Positions 12,514-24,734 of a DNA stretch of 64,000 nucleotides are shown one piece after another. Position numbers and translations under genes: made by a program. This DNA comes from Solen grandis (taxonomy: Eukaryota > Mollusca > Bivalvia > Adapedonta > Solenidae). The stretch spans positions 14,351,294-14,415,293 of the forward strand of contig CM037778.1 of the NCBI GenBank assembly GCA_021229015.1. Direction: 5' to 3'. The notes below the pieces were generated by a model. The model worked only from the letters and a program-made list of their open reading frames with translations. It ran no database searches and was not told the origin of the DNA. Within the stretch, counting starts at the first letter, position 1, and each line of letters starts with the position of its first letter.

Positions 12514-12639
12514 AACAGACTAACAATATATAAGCCAATATTAGATTGATTTGACTGTATTTTGTTTGAGATGGTGTAAAAATGCAGACCTTTTGTGGTC
12601 TTTTTTGTGTGTGGGTGAAAAGGGGAACGAAAATACATC

Positions 12640-12905
12640 CAGAAATTTCCAGGGAGGGGGAATACCTATGCAGCTTTTGGCACTAACTTTGTTTTGATGG
12701 AACAACTGCTTTCCAATTCAGGAGTCCCTTCTGAATATTAGTAGTCCCTGTTTCGTCATTCGGGTATGTAAGTATGAGAGCTTTACATGCACAACTAACG
12801 GTCAAACAGTTCAAGTAAGTGTCCCAACCGAACACCTAGTATGTCGATTCTAGAGTCCCTTCCCAATGTTTTATGTCCCGGGGATACTGTTAGGTGTCAA
12901 CCACT
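12640..12905 (+). repeat. Dispersed repeat family C, plus copy
   Basis: Contains CAGGAGTCCCTTCTGAATAT and AGTCCCTGTTTCGTCATTC, the complement of blocks at 26690-26760. A repeated AGTCCCTTC block at 12720 and 12850 suggests internal duplication. Confidence 0.5.
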
Positions 12906-12949
12906 GCTATATACCTACGAACAGCCCCTGTTGATAAGAAAAAGCAACA

Positions 12950-13010
12950 AGTGTAAACCTGATTAGCTTGAAAGTAACTTGCAGGTTGATCAAGTTTGAT
13001 ACTGTGGTTG
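12950..13010. mobile_element. Degenerate MITE hairpin fragment
   Basis: AAACCTGATTAGCTTGAAAG followed by ACTTGCAGGTTGATCAAG resembles the MITE central palindrome with several mismatches. Both termini are absent. Likely an old fragment of the same family. Confidence 0.45.
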
Positions 13011-14775
13011 ACAACGGTACTAAAAGAAACTTTACATTAACCCAACCCTAATTTTTTTCTGTTGGTGTTTGTGGTTGTTTTCATGTTATTGTTTTTTGTT
13101 GTTTTTTTTCTATTATAAAAATTAATGTGTGAACAGTGTAGAAGTTTGAACTAAATACAGCTGAACAATGAAAACTCCATTAGTTTTTAAAGAATTCAGT
13201 TATTGCATTGTCAGTGGGTATATATTGTGGTATTGTAAACTCACATGTAGCCGATTCTACTCCCACCTAAATAACATAATGTCTAATATAAAACTTGTAA
13301 CATTTCTTCCAAAGGTAGCTAGATCACCAAAGAAAAACTTAATATATCCTCAATAAAAAAATATTCTTCCTTATCAAAATTCATGAATGAAAAACCTTTC
13401 TCAATATCAGCCACATGCTATATCCCCTGTCTTTACCACCTTGTACCAAAAAATAAAAACAAACCGCAACGGAAAAACAAACCAAAAACATGCACACTCA
13501 TCTAAAAAACCAACAAGGTCAAGCATTTCCTTCTAGATATTTATCAACTGCAAAGCCCGTATCTCTTTAAACAATTGCTCATTAGATAGTGCATTCAACT
13601 CTACCTAAAACCCACAACAAACCCCACTCTTCATTCATTGCATAACATTCATTCATAAATTTGAAAATCTTTCCACTTAAACGACCTCATACCACAACAC
13701 CCCCCCCCCAATCTCTTTAAACAGCTTGAAAGAATTCACCCCCCCCCCCCCACCCTATTTCTGAATCCCCCCCAAGAGCAATAAAAATAAATTTCCCCTC
13801 TCTGAACCTCAAAGATACATAATTACCTCTAGCTAAGGCAAAAGCCGAGTGTTTACTTCAAGACCCTTATTGTGTAAACTACTTAGAGGAGTACACACGG
13901 CCCTGATAGCGAAGCAGCATGCCCAATGAGTGAACCTCCACAGCGGAGAGCACCAACCACAGTGGCCTATATCGGTCAAGAATATTTAGGGGTGACTTCC
14001 TTTAGCAGAGAGTTTATCACCCTTTCTTGTGCCTCCTCAACCCCGAAACAAGCACACCTATACACTGTATATATACAGAGCCTCCCCCTCTAGACACCGA
14101 TTGGTCACTTCTGATTAAAGTGCTATTTATAGACTCCACTGACCAATGAGGTGCCTCCTTTGGCTGTAGCCCTTGTGACCTCCCCAGGACAGTTAGTATC
14201 TGGCGCAAACACAAAATGGCTGCCATTTTTCTATTTTTAAACCCTAAGTTATAACTGCATCTCTGTGGTACAGGACTGAAAAAATCCTCTCTCGCATTAC
14301 TTCTCCCTTTTGCCTATCCATCAATGGTGAGTAATAGAGGAAAGTAACAAGAGGTTACATAGAAATAGCAGACCTTCTTGACCATCTTGCAAGTTAGGAG
14401 AAAATATATGCTCGCATCAGTGTAGTAAAAAGTCGATTGGGAAAAGAGTGTGAGCAGGAGGAGAGAGAAAAAAAAAAAGACAGAGATTTTTCTCTCTGAT
14501 ACTAGTGAAGTGTGTTGGAGAGCGAAATTGAGGGTGTAGCTATGTGACCTTTAGTATGGTACAGAAAAAAAATCAGAGGCTCGGAGTGGGGGTCCCTGGT
14601 GTAACAAATTATATCTTACCCTGGCCTACTTCTTTATGAAGTGTTGTTTTTATAAAAGGAGAAGTATATAATTGATACCTTAAGGGTTTTTTTTTTGTTG
14701 TTGTTGTTTTGTTTTTGTTTTTTTTTGGGGGGGGGTTCTTTTTTAAATTATGGATTAAAGATGTGAAAATAAGCT
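13011..14775. other. Non-coding stretch with poly-C tracts
   Basis: No supported gene. Poly-C runs occur at about 13701-13709 and 13740-13752. GC-richer, repeat-free sequence at about 13840-14230 could be conserved non-coding DNA, but nothing in it reads as an exon with splice sites. Confidence 0.35.
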
Positions 14776-14779
14776 TATA

Positions 14780-14928
14780 GAAATCATCATCACCATTATC
14801 ATCATTGTCGTCATCTTAACCACAATCTGAATCACCAACACCATCATCATCATCTTTTTGTTCTTTTTCATCATTACTATCATCATCATCATCATCATAT
14901 AATCATCATCATCTTCTTGTTGTTCTTT

Positions 14929-14980
<52 letters not shown>

Positions 14981-15200
14981 CAACACTATCACTCATCATC
15001 AACATCATCATCATCAACAACAACAACACTATCACTCATCATCATCATCATCATCATCACAACAACTACCACTCATCATCATCATCATCACTATCACTCA
15101 TCATCATCATCATCAACACTATCACTCAACATCATCATCTTCTTCAACATCATCAATATTATCTGTACAACCATCACTATCAATACCACAACATCAACAA
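14780..15200. repeat. (ATC)n trinucleotide array
   Basis: Long, interrupted CAT/ATC array with CAACAACAA and CACTATCACT interruptions. The 105-codon open frame (runs of Ile and His) is an artefact of the repeat. Confidence 0.95.
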
Positions 15201-15317
15201 CTACACAAGGTTTTTCACTCGTATTGCGCTTTGAAACTCATAGGCATCTATGAAAATAAAGTGGAAGCGCGAGCAGGTGAGGCTAAAGAGATAGAATTCA
15301 ACAACTAACAACTTTGT

Positions 15318-15396
15318 GGGTAAGCCATGGTTTGAATCCATGACCTTACCATGGCTTCAGACATGTATGCATCTGACCACCAAGTCACCTGGATCA
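15318..15396 (-). repeat. tRNA-like SINE head, family C-like
   Basis: Read on the minus strand it has GTGACTTGGTGGTCAGATGC, close to an A box, and about 50 bases on GGATTCAAACC, close to a B box, inside an imperfect stem. The stem pairing is poor for a functional tRNA, so a tRNA-derived SINE head is preferred. Confidence 0.4.
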
Positions 15397-15833
15397 ATGT
15401 CATGAAATGTATACTCCAGTATCTGGTAACTATGACACTGGAAAGCGTCAAAATATCAGGGAGAAATCCGACACCCGAACAAATACCAAGGCAAGATCGC
15501 CCATTATCTTCTTGAACTTACTGTATGTCTAGAAACTAAAATCTTACATTTGTTCATATCAATACAAGAAACACATCAAATGATGTGAAACAAGTGTTGC
15601 CCTAGGCAAGCAAAATTACTTTTATCATATTATTTAGTAATAGTGACCTTGACCCTATCATCCTGAAAATCAATCCCAATCTTCCTCTACACATTAGATA
15701 TCTATCTTCCAAGTATGAAAATGGTATCTCTATTCTAACAGGAGATATTAGATGGAATCGAAAATTATCCCACCCAAAGACATACCTTATTGTAATTACC
15801 AGGATTTTCGTTTAAAATTGCTGGGCATATAAA

Positions 15834-16285
15834 ACAAGAGGGCCATGATGGCCCTGGGGTCGCTCACCTTAGAACCAGATAAAGTGGGAGGAAAAAAAAC
15901 AGCAAATAATTTCTGATATAATGGAAAATGGGCTCTGCCCCCCTGCCAGCCATAAATCCAATGAGTACTTTTGGAAAAGAAGAATTTCCAAATTTGTACT
16001 ACTTACACATATGAGGAAAATGGGCATCACCCTATGGTGACCATATTTTTTTACCAATCCAAAGAATTTGAACAAACTTGGCAGAGAGTGACTTAAGGAA
16101 CATCTGTGCAAAAAAAAAAAACTTTGAAATCCAGCCAGTACTTTTGGACAAGAAGGTTTTTCAAATTTTTAGAATATGCCTAAAGGGAAAACAGGCTCTG
16201 ACCCCTGGCAGCAATGTTTTTCGACCAATCTAAATAATTTTTACAATCTTGAGCTAAAAATAACAAGGGGACCATGAAAGTTCAC
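15834..16285 (+). repeat. GGGCCATGATGGCCC element, truncated copy
   Basis: Same head as the element at 3555 (ACAAGAGGGCCATGATGG, then TCGCTCACCTT). The body has a different sequence and the terminal ACGGACG run and hairpin are absent, so it is 3' truncated or a different subfamily. Confidence 0.75.
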
Positions 16286-16331
16286 ATGAGGACAAATTAC
16301 TTTGACCTTTACCTCATACGCAGACATGCTC

Positions 16332-16540
16332 TAACCCTTTCCCTCATATAGACTCATTTTGACGCACTCAATAGGTATCACATAAAGCCTGATCTGCAGA
16401 AAACCACAGTTAAACCTTACCATATTTAATTACAAAATCCTTATTTCCAGACCACTGAGGAGCAGCGAACAGCATAAAACCTGGTTTTATGTTGTTTGCA
16501 TAGGTCTTTTCATGGTTTCCTCTATGAGGGAAAGGGTTAA
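16332..16540 (-). mobile_element. TTAA-flanked hairpin MITE, copy 7 (palindrome deleted)
   Basis: Both termini are present but the central palindrome is missing: AACAGCATAAAACC joins directly to TGGTTTTATGTTG. About 33 bp is lost. The left end reads CTAACCC instead of TTAACCC. Confidence 0.9.
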
Positions 16541-17329
16541 CGCATTGGCAAACAAAGCAGACCCAGATCAGACAGCTACTTCCAATGTCAAGGAGATCTT
16601 TTTTGGTTTATACTATCATTAAATTGTAACATGATACCAAGACCTGACTCTGACATGGCAGTTATTTTGTTGTTGTTGTTGTTGTTGCTTTCATATCAAA
16701 ATAATATTAACCATCTTGATATTGGGTAACCCATGGAAAAGCAGAGCAAGAATAGTTTATTTTTTCTCCATCCATCACTTTCAAATCTCCCTCATCTTTC
16801 ATTCTCCCCTCTTTATTTTTCTCTTCATCAATCTGATTTCCTCACCTTTGTTCTCTCTATCCACCCTACCAACCACTTCAAAACAAACAAGTCACAGCAT
16901 GACAAATTACAAAGATTCTCAAGCCTGTCATCTGAAATCATCGACTTTCACCACGACATGACATCAATACATGGTGACCTCAAGTGACCGCACAACTGCC
17001 CCCTTGGGGAGCCCCTCAGATCTCTCCTGGAGATGTCGGTCAGTGACGGCAATACACCCTATCACTCACTACACCTTTGGCTTGAGAAAGATCACCTTGA
17101 CCTAACCGATATAAACAAACCTGGACCACTCTGACCAGTGGTCAATCTGTGACTTTCCCCAAACACACCTGTTTACATTTTTTTTTGTGATCCATTCCAT
17201 GTTAATTTGTTTGCATGAAGGTAGAAAGAGGGATCATTAACTCACTCTTCTTTATTTTTGCTTTTGAAATCTCCGTGAGATCCGCTAAAATAGCTCTTGA
17301 AAAATTCAAGAATCGTAAAAAATATTTTT
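16541..17329. other. Non-coding stretch
   Basis: No supported gene. A (TTG)n tract lies at about 16666-16687. A GC-richer repeat-free block at about 16970-17150 has no open frame with splice sites. Confidence 0.35.
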
Positions 17330-17372
17330 TTGTTGGGTTGTTGGGTTTAATGTCCCATCAACAGTATTCAGG
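17330..17372 (-). repeat. SINE family A tail fragment
   Basis: GTTGGGTTTAATGTCCCATC followed by AACAGTATT is the complement of the conserved SINE A 3' end seen at about 465-492 and 18945-18975. Confidence 0.65.
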
Positions 17373-17430
17373 TTATGATGGAGCCCCCCTGTATCTTGTT
17401 TTATACTGTATATTGTAATAATTCAAATAT

Positions 17431-17463
<33 letters not shown>
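17431..17463. repeat. (GA)n microsatellite
   Basis: About 16 GA units. Further purine-rich tracts follow at 17568-17630 and 17895-17930. Confidence 0.95.
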
Positions 17464-17465
<2 letters not shown>

Positions 17466-18224
17466 CATAATATTCCTGAGCAACTCCATTCCATAAAATG
17501 TTTCTTATTTATAAATCACTTAATTTGTCTAAATATATCCTAGCAAGAGAGACTTAGGGCATATTAAAGAGAAATTCAAAGAAAGAGATAGAGAAGGAGA
17601 GAGATGGGGGGAGGATGAGATGACGGAAAAGGGTGGGTTTCCTGACATTACAGAGAATATTCTTCTCAAGGCACTGTTGTCATACTCCATTCCATAAAAT
17701 ATCATAATTATGTATAAATTATATTTATGTCTAAAAATCTGTCAGAAAGAGACCTGGTGAGAGAGAGTTCTTTTTACATTAGATTTATATAACATCTTCA
17801 AGGCTAAAATAGTTTTGTATTACCAATCCATAAAATATGTCATATTCCAGAAAGAGAGACAAAGGACCAAAATAAAAAAAAATAAATAAATAAAAAAAAA
17901 ATGATAGAGAGAGAAAGAAAGAAAACGAGCGAGCATTTCATCAGAACTGGCCAACCCTGCAATGTGGCTTGTATTCATATCCCATTCTAAATATACATCT
18001 ACAGCTATATTCCCGATAAATCATGCCAGTCTTATTGATCCATGTCGCTCTTGTGTTGTAGGTCAACCACCAAGTACGGGAGGGGAAACTCGGGAGAGGA
18101 AACTCGAGGCTCTGGAATCAATAGGTCATATCAGATGACCGCAGCTTTGTTTACCTGGCTATCACTTGACCTAAAATCACTGGCCATTCTTTGGGTTGAG
18201 ATACCCCGACACCCCGCATAAATT

Positions 18225-18405
18225 AGCATACCAATGAATCATTAATTTTCATGGGGAATAATTTTCGTTGATTTCGTGGACGTCTTTATATCCACAAAAA
18301 TTAATCCCACAAGAACTGCTTATTTAATAGACCTCTGTTTCCTAGACCATAAATCCACAAATAGAATTATGTACCAACAAATCTGACCTTTTAGCAGAAT
18401 CCAAA
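18225..18405. repeat. Dispersed repeat with inverted ends (family E)
   Basis: AATTTTCGTTGATTTCGTGG and ATCCACAAAAATTAATCCCA face each other in imperfect inverted arrangement, and a second TAAATCCACAAA block follows. I recognise this type of short repeat from bivalve genomes; no coding content. Confidence 0.45.
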
Positions 18406-18517
18406 GCTTTTTTTCCCCCATCTTTATCAGGGCTATTCATAAGACATTTTTAACTCAGGAAATTTCTTAGAATTCTTGCAATTTCCCCCAATTTTTTTTT
18501 TATCCATCCAATCAAAC

Positions 18518-18770
18518 TGCTGTGGCTGAGAGGGTAAAGACGCTGACTTTAAACACTCACTCAGCCCCTCACCGCTAGGGTTCAAATCCCGGCAAGGTAA
18601 TTCGGATTTTCATGTAAAGAATCCTTCCAGTTGGCTTGCGGTTCTACCCGGTTCCCTCCGTGCATTCGGGGTCTTCCTCCACCTGTATAATTAGCTGGAC
18701 ATCGCTATATGACTGAAATACTGTATATGCGAAGGTAAACTCAAATAGTCAATTCAAGTCCAATCAAACT
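18518..18770 (+). repeat. SINE family B, near-complete copy
   Basis: The tRNA-derived head has CTGTGGCTGAGAGGGTAAAG (A-box-like), a long variable-arm-like segment around CACTCACTCAGCCCC, and GGGTTCAAATCCC (B box), typical of a Leu/Ser-type tRNA ancestor. The body has GGATTTTCATGTAAAGAATC and GGCTTGCGGTTCTACCC, then AGCTGGACATCGCTATATGA. The same order is seen in reverse at 48047-48298. Confidence 0.85.
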
Positions 18771-18799
18771 CAAGAAAATAGTACTGTTATGGTGCTCAA

Positions 18800-18990
18800 C
18801 ACATAAGGGTAGTTCCAGGACTAGTTGGACCAGTCTCAGGCTGATGTGACTGGGTGTGGTATCATGCCATGTGTCTACAGCATGAGACTGCACTTTCTGT
18901 ACTGTAATCATCAGTCTCAAGTAGACCTAGTCTCAAAATGATTGAAATATACTGATGGTGGGATATTAAACCCAACAAACAAACAAAACA
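18800..18990 (+). repeat. SINE family A tail copy
   Basis: Begins at AAGGGTAGTTCCAGGAC, continues through TGACTGGGTGTGGTATCATG and ends in (AACA)n at 18968-18990. The tRNA-like head is absent. It lies about 30 bp downstream of a SINE B copy. Confidence 0.75.
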
Positions 18991-19201
18991 CTATTTCCCA
19001 TTTTGTGGACTTATAAAGTATTGAAGAAAATGAATATGCCTTTGATTTTCCTATTTCTTTTTTTCCCCTCAAAAAAAATTAATTGGCCTTGACCCCATTC
19101 CAGAAGTGTGAGGGGGGAAACAGCAAACCAATCAAAACTGGATTATCCGACATGTGGTTCTGACAGATCCACTGTGTTACAAATGATTAAAAAAAAACCC
19201 T

Positions 19202-19420
19202 TTAACCCTTTCCCTCATAGAGGACATCATGAAAAGACCTATGCAAACAGCATAAAACCAGGAAAATCAGGTTTTATGCTGTTCGCTGCTCCTCAGTGGT
19301 CTGGAAATGAGGATTTTATAATTAAATTTGGTAAGGTTTAATTGTGGTTTTCTGCAGATCAGGCTTTATGTAGTACCTATTGAGTGCGTCAAAATGAGTC
19401 TATATGAGGGAAAGGGTTAA
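19202..19420 (+). mobile_element. TTAA-flanked hairpin MITE, copy 8 (palindrome deleted)
   Basis: Both TTAA ends are present. The palindrome is lost: ATAAAACCAGGAAAATCAGG replaces the region between the two hairpin flanks. The deletion breakpoints differ from copy 7, so it is an independent event. Confidence 0.9.
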
Positions 19421-19824
19421 GTAAGAGGAGTAAAACTTAACAAGCTCACAACTACTCTTTCAGAGAATGACATTCAAATACCACAAAATGACATCATCTG
19501 TGTGAAATCAGTTCAAGCCATGAATTTTTCCCTTTCTTGGAACTTCAAAAATTACCATTGGCATGTGTCAGGGAAGCCGTTTACGTGAAATTTGTTCGGT
19601 AAAAAAGGGGGAAAAAAGATCAAAAGAATGCTCAAGAGACCTGGAACTGAAATTCAAATTAACAAAAAATAAAGATTACCCGATGGGCATGTTGCAAACC
19701 GTCACAGCTAAAGCTGAATGTCAGAGCAATCAATGAGCTAATTTTACTCCTTAAAATTTATAATATTCAAGCTCCAAACAGAACCTAAAAAAAATTAAAA
19801 AAATAGGGTTATTTGCGATTTCCC

Positions 19825-19918
19825 TTAACCCTTTCCCTCATAGAGGATACCATGAAAAGACCTATGCGAACAACATAAAACCAGATCAGCCTGCAAGTAA
19901 CTCGCAGGCTGATCAGGG
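19825..19918 (+). mobile_element. TTAA-flanked hairpin MITE, copy 9 (right half missing)
   Basis: The left terminus and full palindrome are present, then the copy stops just after GCAGGCTGATCAGG. The right half and terminal repeat are absent. One arm substitution (CTGCAAGTAACTCGC) is shared with copies 13 and 16. Confidence 0.85.
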
Positions 19919-20786
19919 GATTAATTCATGTCCCCTTGATATTTAGACAAATTAAGAGACAAATTTTTGAAGTAATTGAGTGTCATTTACACAATTTGAG
20001 GGTCAAAATGGGCAATTTAATGCTCTGGGGTGGTACTCTACAGTCAGTACAGCTAAGAAAAATCCATTGTACATATTGTACATATTGTATGAAGTCCAAT
20101 AAAATGATATTCATCAGGTCCTAAATTTAAATTGTACATGTATGAATATTCATTAGGAAAAGGGATCAAATGACACTTCATTATTGATTTTCTCACAATG
20201 TCATGAAAATCTATCCTTTTTCCTCCCAATTAAATAAAAATTCTGCCCTATTTTTTTTCTCTCCATATATGGTATTAAACAGAATCAAGATCCTTCTATT
20301 CTCTCATTACATCTTCTGAAACTCAGATATTAACTGACACTCGAAACTGGGAACCAGTATCATATTTCATCATACATATTGACCGAGAGCTGGGTACAGG
20401 CACATGATTATTAATTCTTTTCTTATACTTTGTTTACAACCACTTCAGCTGTTGACAGAACAAACATCAGGTTAAGGGTGTCTTTATACAAACAAGACCC
20501 CTAGCTTTATAATTACTCAGTAAACAAACAAGCTGATTGGTCAATTTTTAGGCCGAGCCAATCTGATCAAATTTGACCAAAATTTAACAATCTTCAAACG
20601 GAAAACTTTGGGGATTAAAAAGAAAATGAGCCGAAACACTGCGGTTGGTTAAGCTGTTTTTGTATGAAAATTTTGTTTTCTAGATTGACTGCTTTACAAT
20701 AAAAAAATATTACAACAAAGGGTTTCAATTGACCTTAAATTTTGTTCCAAAATTTCTAGATATTTTGTAATACTGGTATATATTAT

Positions 20787-20955
20787 TTAACCCTTTCCCT
20801 CATAGAGGAAACCATGAAAAGACCTATCAAAACCAACTGGGGTTTTATGCTGTTCCTCAGTGGAAAGGTTTTAAATTTAATGGTTTTCTGCAGATCAGGC
20901 TTTATGTGGTACCTATTGAGGCGTCAAAATGAGTCTATATGAGGGAAAGGGTTAA
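20787..20955 (+). mobile_element. TTAA-flanked hairpin MITE, copy 10 (multiple internal deletions)
   Basis: Both termini are intact but at least four separate internal segments are missing: the GCGAACAACAT block, most of the palindrome, the GCTGCTCC block and the GAAATGAGGATTT block. Remaining pieces are in consensus order. Confidence 0.85.
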
Positions 20956-21128
20956 ACGACTGTTTTTCAACTGCTCACAATCACTATAGGGTAGACTTCC
21001 CTGCTGTCTGATCTAGGTCTGCTCCGTTTGCCTATGAATCAAAATGAGTCTATATGAGGTAGAGGGTAAGAAAAAGAGGGTATTTTCTATGTATCAGTTC
21101 TTGACAGAGTAAAAGATGACAGGTTATT

Positions 21129-21251
21129 TTAACCCTTTCCCTCATATAGACTCATTTTGACGCACTCAATAGGTACCACATACTCTCTGATCTGGTTTTA
21201 TGCTGTTCGCATAGGTCTTTTCATGGTTTCCTCTATGAGGGAAAGGGTTAA
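21129..21251 (-). mobile_element. TTAA-flanked hairpin MITE, copy 11 (internal deletion)
   Basis: Minus-oriented, 123 bp, both termini present. The middle, from TAGGTACCACATA to GATCTGGTTTTATG, is removed, including one hairpin arm. A 40-bp fragment of the same family (TCAAAATGAGTCTATATGAG) lies at about 21039-21068. Confidence 0.85.
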
Positions 21252-24200
21252 GCAAGACGTGTGAAAATCATAAAGGAGTCCATTTTTATGTGACCCATTA
21301 ATCACACAAGTATATATATGTAAAATTCATAATTATATTCTTTTGTTTTGCTTTGATAATCTTACAAAGAAAAAGGACTTCATAAGAAACAAATTATTTC
21401 ATTTCTCGTGACTTTGCGACTACAGAGCCAGCTTAAAAAGATTTTTTTTTGCTTTTACATTATTAATACACTATAAACCAATGACAAAAGAAACAGATCT
21501 TTTATGTTTTGTTTGTGGGTTTTTGTTTTTTCATTTAGATCTCTTTAATTCATACCAACCCAGTTGTTCAGTCATCTACTGGAGACAGACTTAAAGAAAA
21601 ACCTTGCTTTGAGATCACCTCAGAATACAACCATCTTGCAATTAAGACCACTCAATTTAAGAAGGTTCCATATATAGTTTTATGCCCTGTTCTGACAATG
21701 TTGGTAAATTCACTATTATGACCACGCTGCTAATTACGACCACTTTTCGCCGGAACTCTTTGTGATCTTCCTGAATATATTCCTTTACTTCTATACAACT
21801 CATCGTGACAAAATGGCAAACAGAGCAGACGCCAAGTCTACTTTGTTTGCTCATACAATATTGTAGCTCAATATCTACAAAGAAAAATTCATGATTTTAT
21901 ATGTTCCTGTTTATCCAGAAATGAGGGACAAGAAGATATTTTGGCATTAGGCATTACTTTTTTAATAGCATATTTTTTTCTTTTACTATTTAAAAATAGG
22001 GAAGCCAAGGCCATTGAAAACCAAAACAGAAAGATAACAACCACTGATTCTTAATCCCCTAAGTACAAAAACAATTCCCTCTGAACCAAGTCACTTCTGC
22101 AAGCGGCTCTTCCCAGACTTCTCGTTCTTTGCACGTGGCTTCCAGTCTTAATACCTGGATTAAACTGACCGCGACTTTATAATCCTTGACACTGTGCAAC
22201 CAGTCGCAAAATCCATCTGGGCTCCAAACTGGACCCTAGTACAAAGCCCAGCACAAGGACATATCCCCAGGGGTCCCAGTCTCTCAAGGCCTCAGGTGGA
22301 CCTCAGGCCCTTTTTTTTTCATGTTTTCCTGAGAGCAAGGAAGGAATCGGAGAGGGATAGGCTTAAAGTTTCAATCGTAATCCCTTCTGACCGCAGCTGA
22401 GGGTCAGAATCTGTATTTGCAGTCCAATCCTTGGATATCTGACTGGAGCTTAAATATTGTGACCAGCTGGGGCTTGATTAAAATTAATACTATATCATGA
22501 ACCTTTGTCTGTCCAAACTCTCTCTTTCTCTTTTTCTTTCTCTTTCATCAATTTTCTTAGTTCAAATATATATCACTCTCTCTTCTCTTTTTCTTTCTCT
22601 TTCATCAATTTTCTTAGTTCAAATATATATCACTCTCTCTTCTCTCTCTCTCTCTTTTTCTCCCTCTCTCTATTTCAACGTCAACTTTCTTGATTCAACA
22701 TTCCTCTTTCATTTTCTCCCAAAGTCTAGGCAACACTGCTTAGAATCTCTTTCTGTGCCCCCTCCTTCCTGTCCACCCCCCCCCATAATACTCTTCCATC
22801 ACCCACCTTCCCTTACTCTTCCCTGCCTTGCCCCCCACCCCCACCACCCGCAGGCCCTTTTTTTCTTGTTAGGAAATGGCTCTAATATCATATTTTGGGG
22901 GAAATATGACCTTTTTTACACTGGGGTAAGAAAAATCCTAGAGTAAGATACGAAAACTACATGAATTTAAAGAATTTTTCGAAGAGGAAGGCACCTATGA
23001 CCGGTCCCTGATAAAAATGGAAAAAAAGCCCTGACCTCATAACCCAAACTCCACCAAAACTCGTCAGCATAAAACAAATGAAAAGTAATGCCACCGAGAG
23101 AGAGGGAGAGAAAATTACCAGAGCTACTATTCACACCCATTTTCAATTAACCTGGATCTGTTTCTGCCCTGATCCAATCAATGCCTGCGTACACCATGAA
23201 CCCGACTGGTCAGGCGATGCCTTACGCATCTTGCATCCGTGGAGAGTTAATGTACAAACAGAAAAAAAGTAATCTCATGAAAGAGACAAGAGCACAGTAT
23301 ATGGATGCCTAAGTTTGGTATGTTTTTTTTTTTGTTTTTGTTTTTTTTTTATAAAGGGAAGATAAATTAGTCAAAATGGATCAAAGAGTTATGGCTCTTA
23401 ATGAGAATACAGCTCTTGTGATAGTGAACAAGTAAATGAAGTCTAATGACAGATGGATTAATAGTTTAGATGTTATGACCAAGGTTAACTTTTTCACGAC
23501 AGCGACAATGACGACACCAGAGGGATGACATTACCTCTACTTTTTTCGTTGAAACACAGACAAGCTAAAAACCAAAGAGTGCTTTTTGGAACACATATAT
23601 GTGTCACTTGCTGAAGCGTGAAGGAAAAAGTGTGAACGAACAGACAGACAACGGAAAATTGATCCCTATGTGTCAGCTGACACAAAAACAATGTAGGAAA
23701 GTCAACATAACTAGTATGCCAACCCAACAGGAATCTCAACAATTTTTATTTAGAGCCCTCTGGCATTGTGGTCTTTAAAAATACTTAAGTATGGCCTCAG
23801 ACTTACACTCATATTAGCAAATAACTGAATCTTAAGATACTGGACCGGCCTGAATTAGGGGCAGGGATCTCGCACAAGGTTTCCGAAAACTGGAGTCCTT
23901 GATAAAGATCTACCAGCATTTAGGAGGCTTTCCATATCTTCAATAGAAGAGGCTTAGAGCTGCTCACAAAACTGTAGTCCCTTTCTATAATTGGAGTCCA
24001 AGACCTGTGCTTTTGAAAATATTTAAATACCATCTCATGCTCAAATCCCTATTGAAACTTATCGGCTTAGTTTAAGACTGAGTATGAAAATTATACATAT
24101 TTTATATTATATATATATATATTTATATATACAATTTTTCCCTCCCTGAGAACATGGAGCAACCTAGCTCTAATATAGGAATTCAGGAGCATGCATCTCC

Positions 24201-24544
24201 CAGGCTGATTTGGTTTTATTCAGATACAACAAGTCAATTTCTTTAATAACTTTCCACAGAGAAAAGGTTATCAAGAAAACATCTAGATGTGATTTCTCCA
24301 TCTCTTCCAGATTGAACACACGGATAAAGCGCACACTGATGCTGATCCTGCGAACCGAAAATAACCACAGCTGGTTCACGGCACATTGACCTAATGCCCC
24401 ACCCATTCCGGTGTGTGCCATAACCATTGCCTCAACACCTCTGTAAACATCAATATCTGGGCAGCAATTTAACAGATTAACAACCAATAGATTACTGAGA
24501 GAGGTCATGTAAGGTGGGGGGGGGGGGGGTCTATTTTTTTTTTT
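21252..24544. other. Gene-free stretch, simple sequence and unclassified DNA
   Basis: No supported exon on either strand. CT-rich duplicated blocks at about 22515-22670 explain the overlapping open frames there: a unit of roughly 70 bp containing CATCAATTTTCTTAGTTCAA occurs twice. Poly-C tracts lie near 22780-22850 and poly-G13 at about 24518-24531. A (TA)n tract occurs near 24105-24130. The 112-codon minus frame at 24170-24508 has no conserved domain that I recognise. Confidence 0.4.
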
Positions 24545-24650
24545 CTTTCTTTAGTGTTTGACACTGATTTTTTAGCCGGGTACCCTGAAATTCAGGAGTC
24601 CCTTCTGAAAATTAGGAGTCCCTGTCATCTAATTCAGACATATGATGACT
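24545..24650 (+). repeat. Dispersed repeat family C, short copy
   Basis: TGTTTGACACTGATTTTTTA then GGAGTCCCTTCTGAAAATTA, the complement of the copies at 10105 and 26545. It is followed 20 bp later by a MITE fragment. Confidence 0.6.
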
Positions 24651-24669
24651 TTCTTCACACAACAGTTGA

Positions 24670-24722
24670 TTAACCCTTTCCCTCATATAGACTCATTTTG
24701 ACGCATTCAATAGGTATCACCT
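24670..24722 (-). mobile_element. TTAA-flanked hairpin MITE, copy 12 (terminal fragment)
   Basis: Only about 53 bp from one terminus is present (TTAACCCTTTCCCTCATA through AATAGGTATCAC). It is cut off at the start of the inverted repeat beginning near 24735. Confidence 0.8.
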
Positions 24723-24734
24723 GCAGTGTTTTTT

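Noticed and set aside
14917..15234. 105-codon Ile/His-rich frame
   Set aside because: It is the ATC trinucleotide array.
22497..22946. 149-codon Ser/Leu-rich frame resembling a secreted low-complexity protein
   Set aside because: It is carried by CT-rich duplicated blocks, lacks splice context and has another open frame over the same bases.
24170..24508. 112-codon minus frame as a further exon of the Ig receptor
   Set aside because: No Cys-Trp-Cys Ig pattern, no FnIII pattern and no suitable splice boundaries in that frame.
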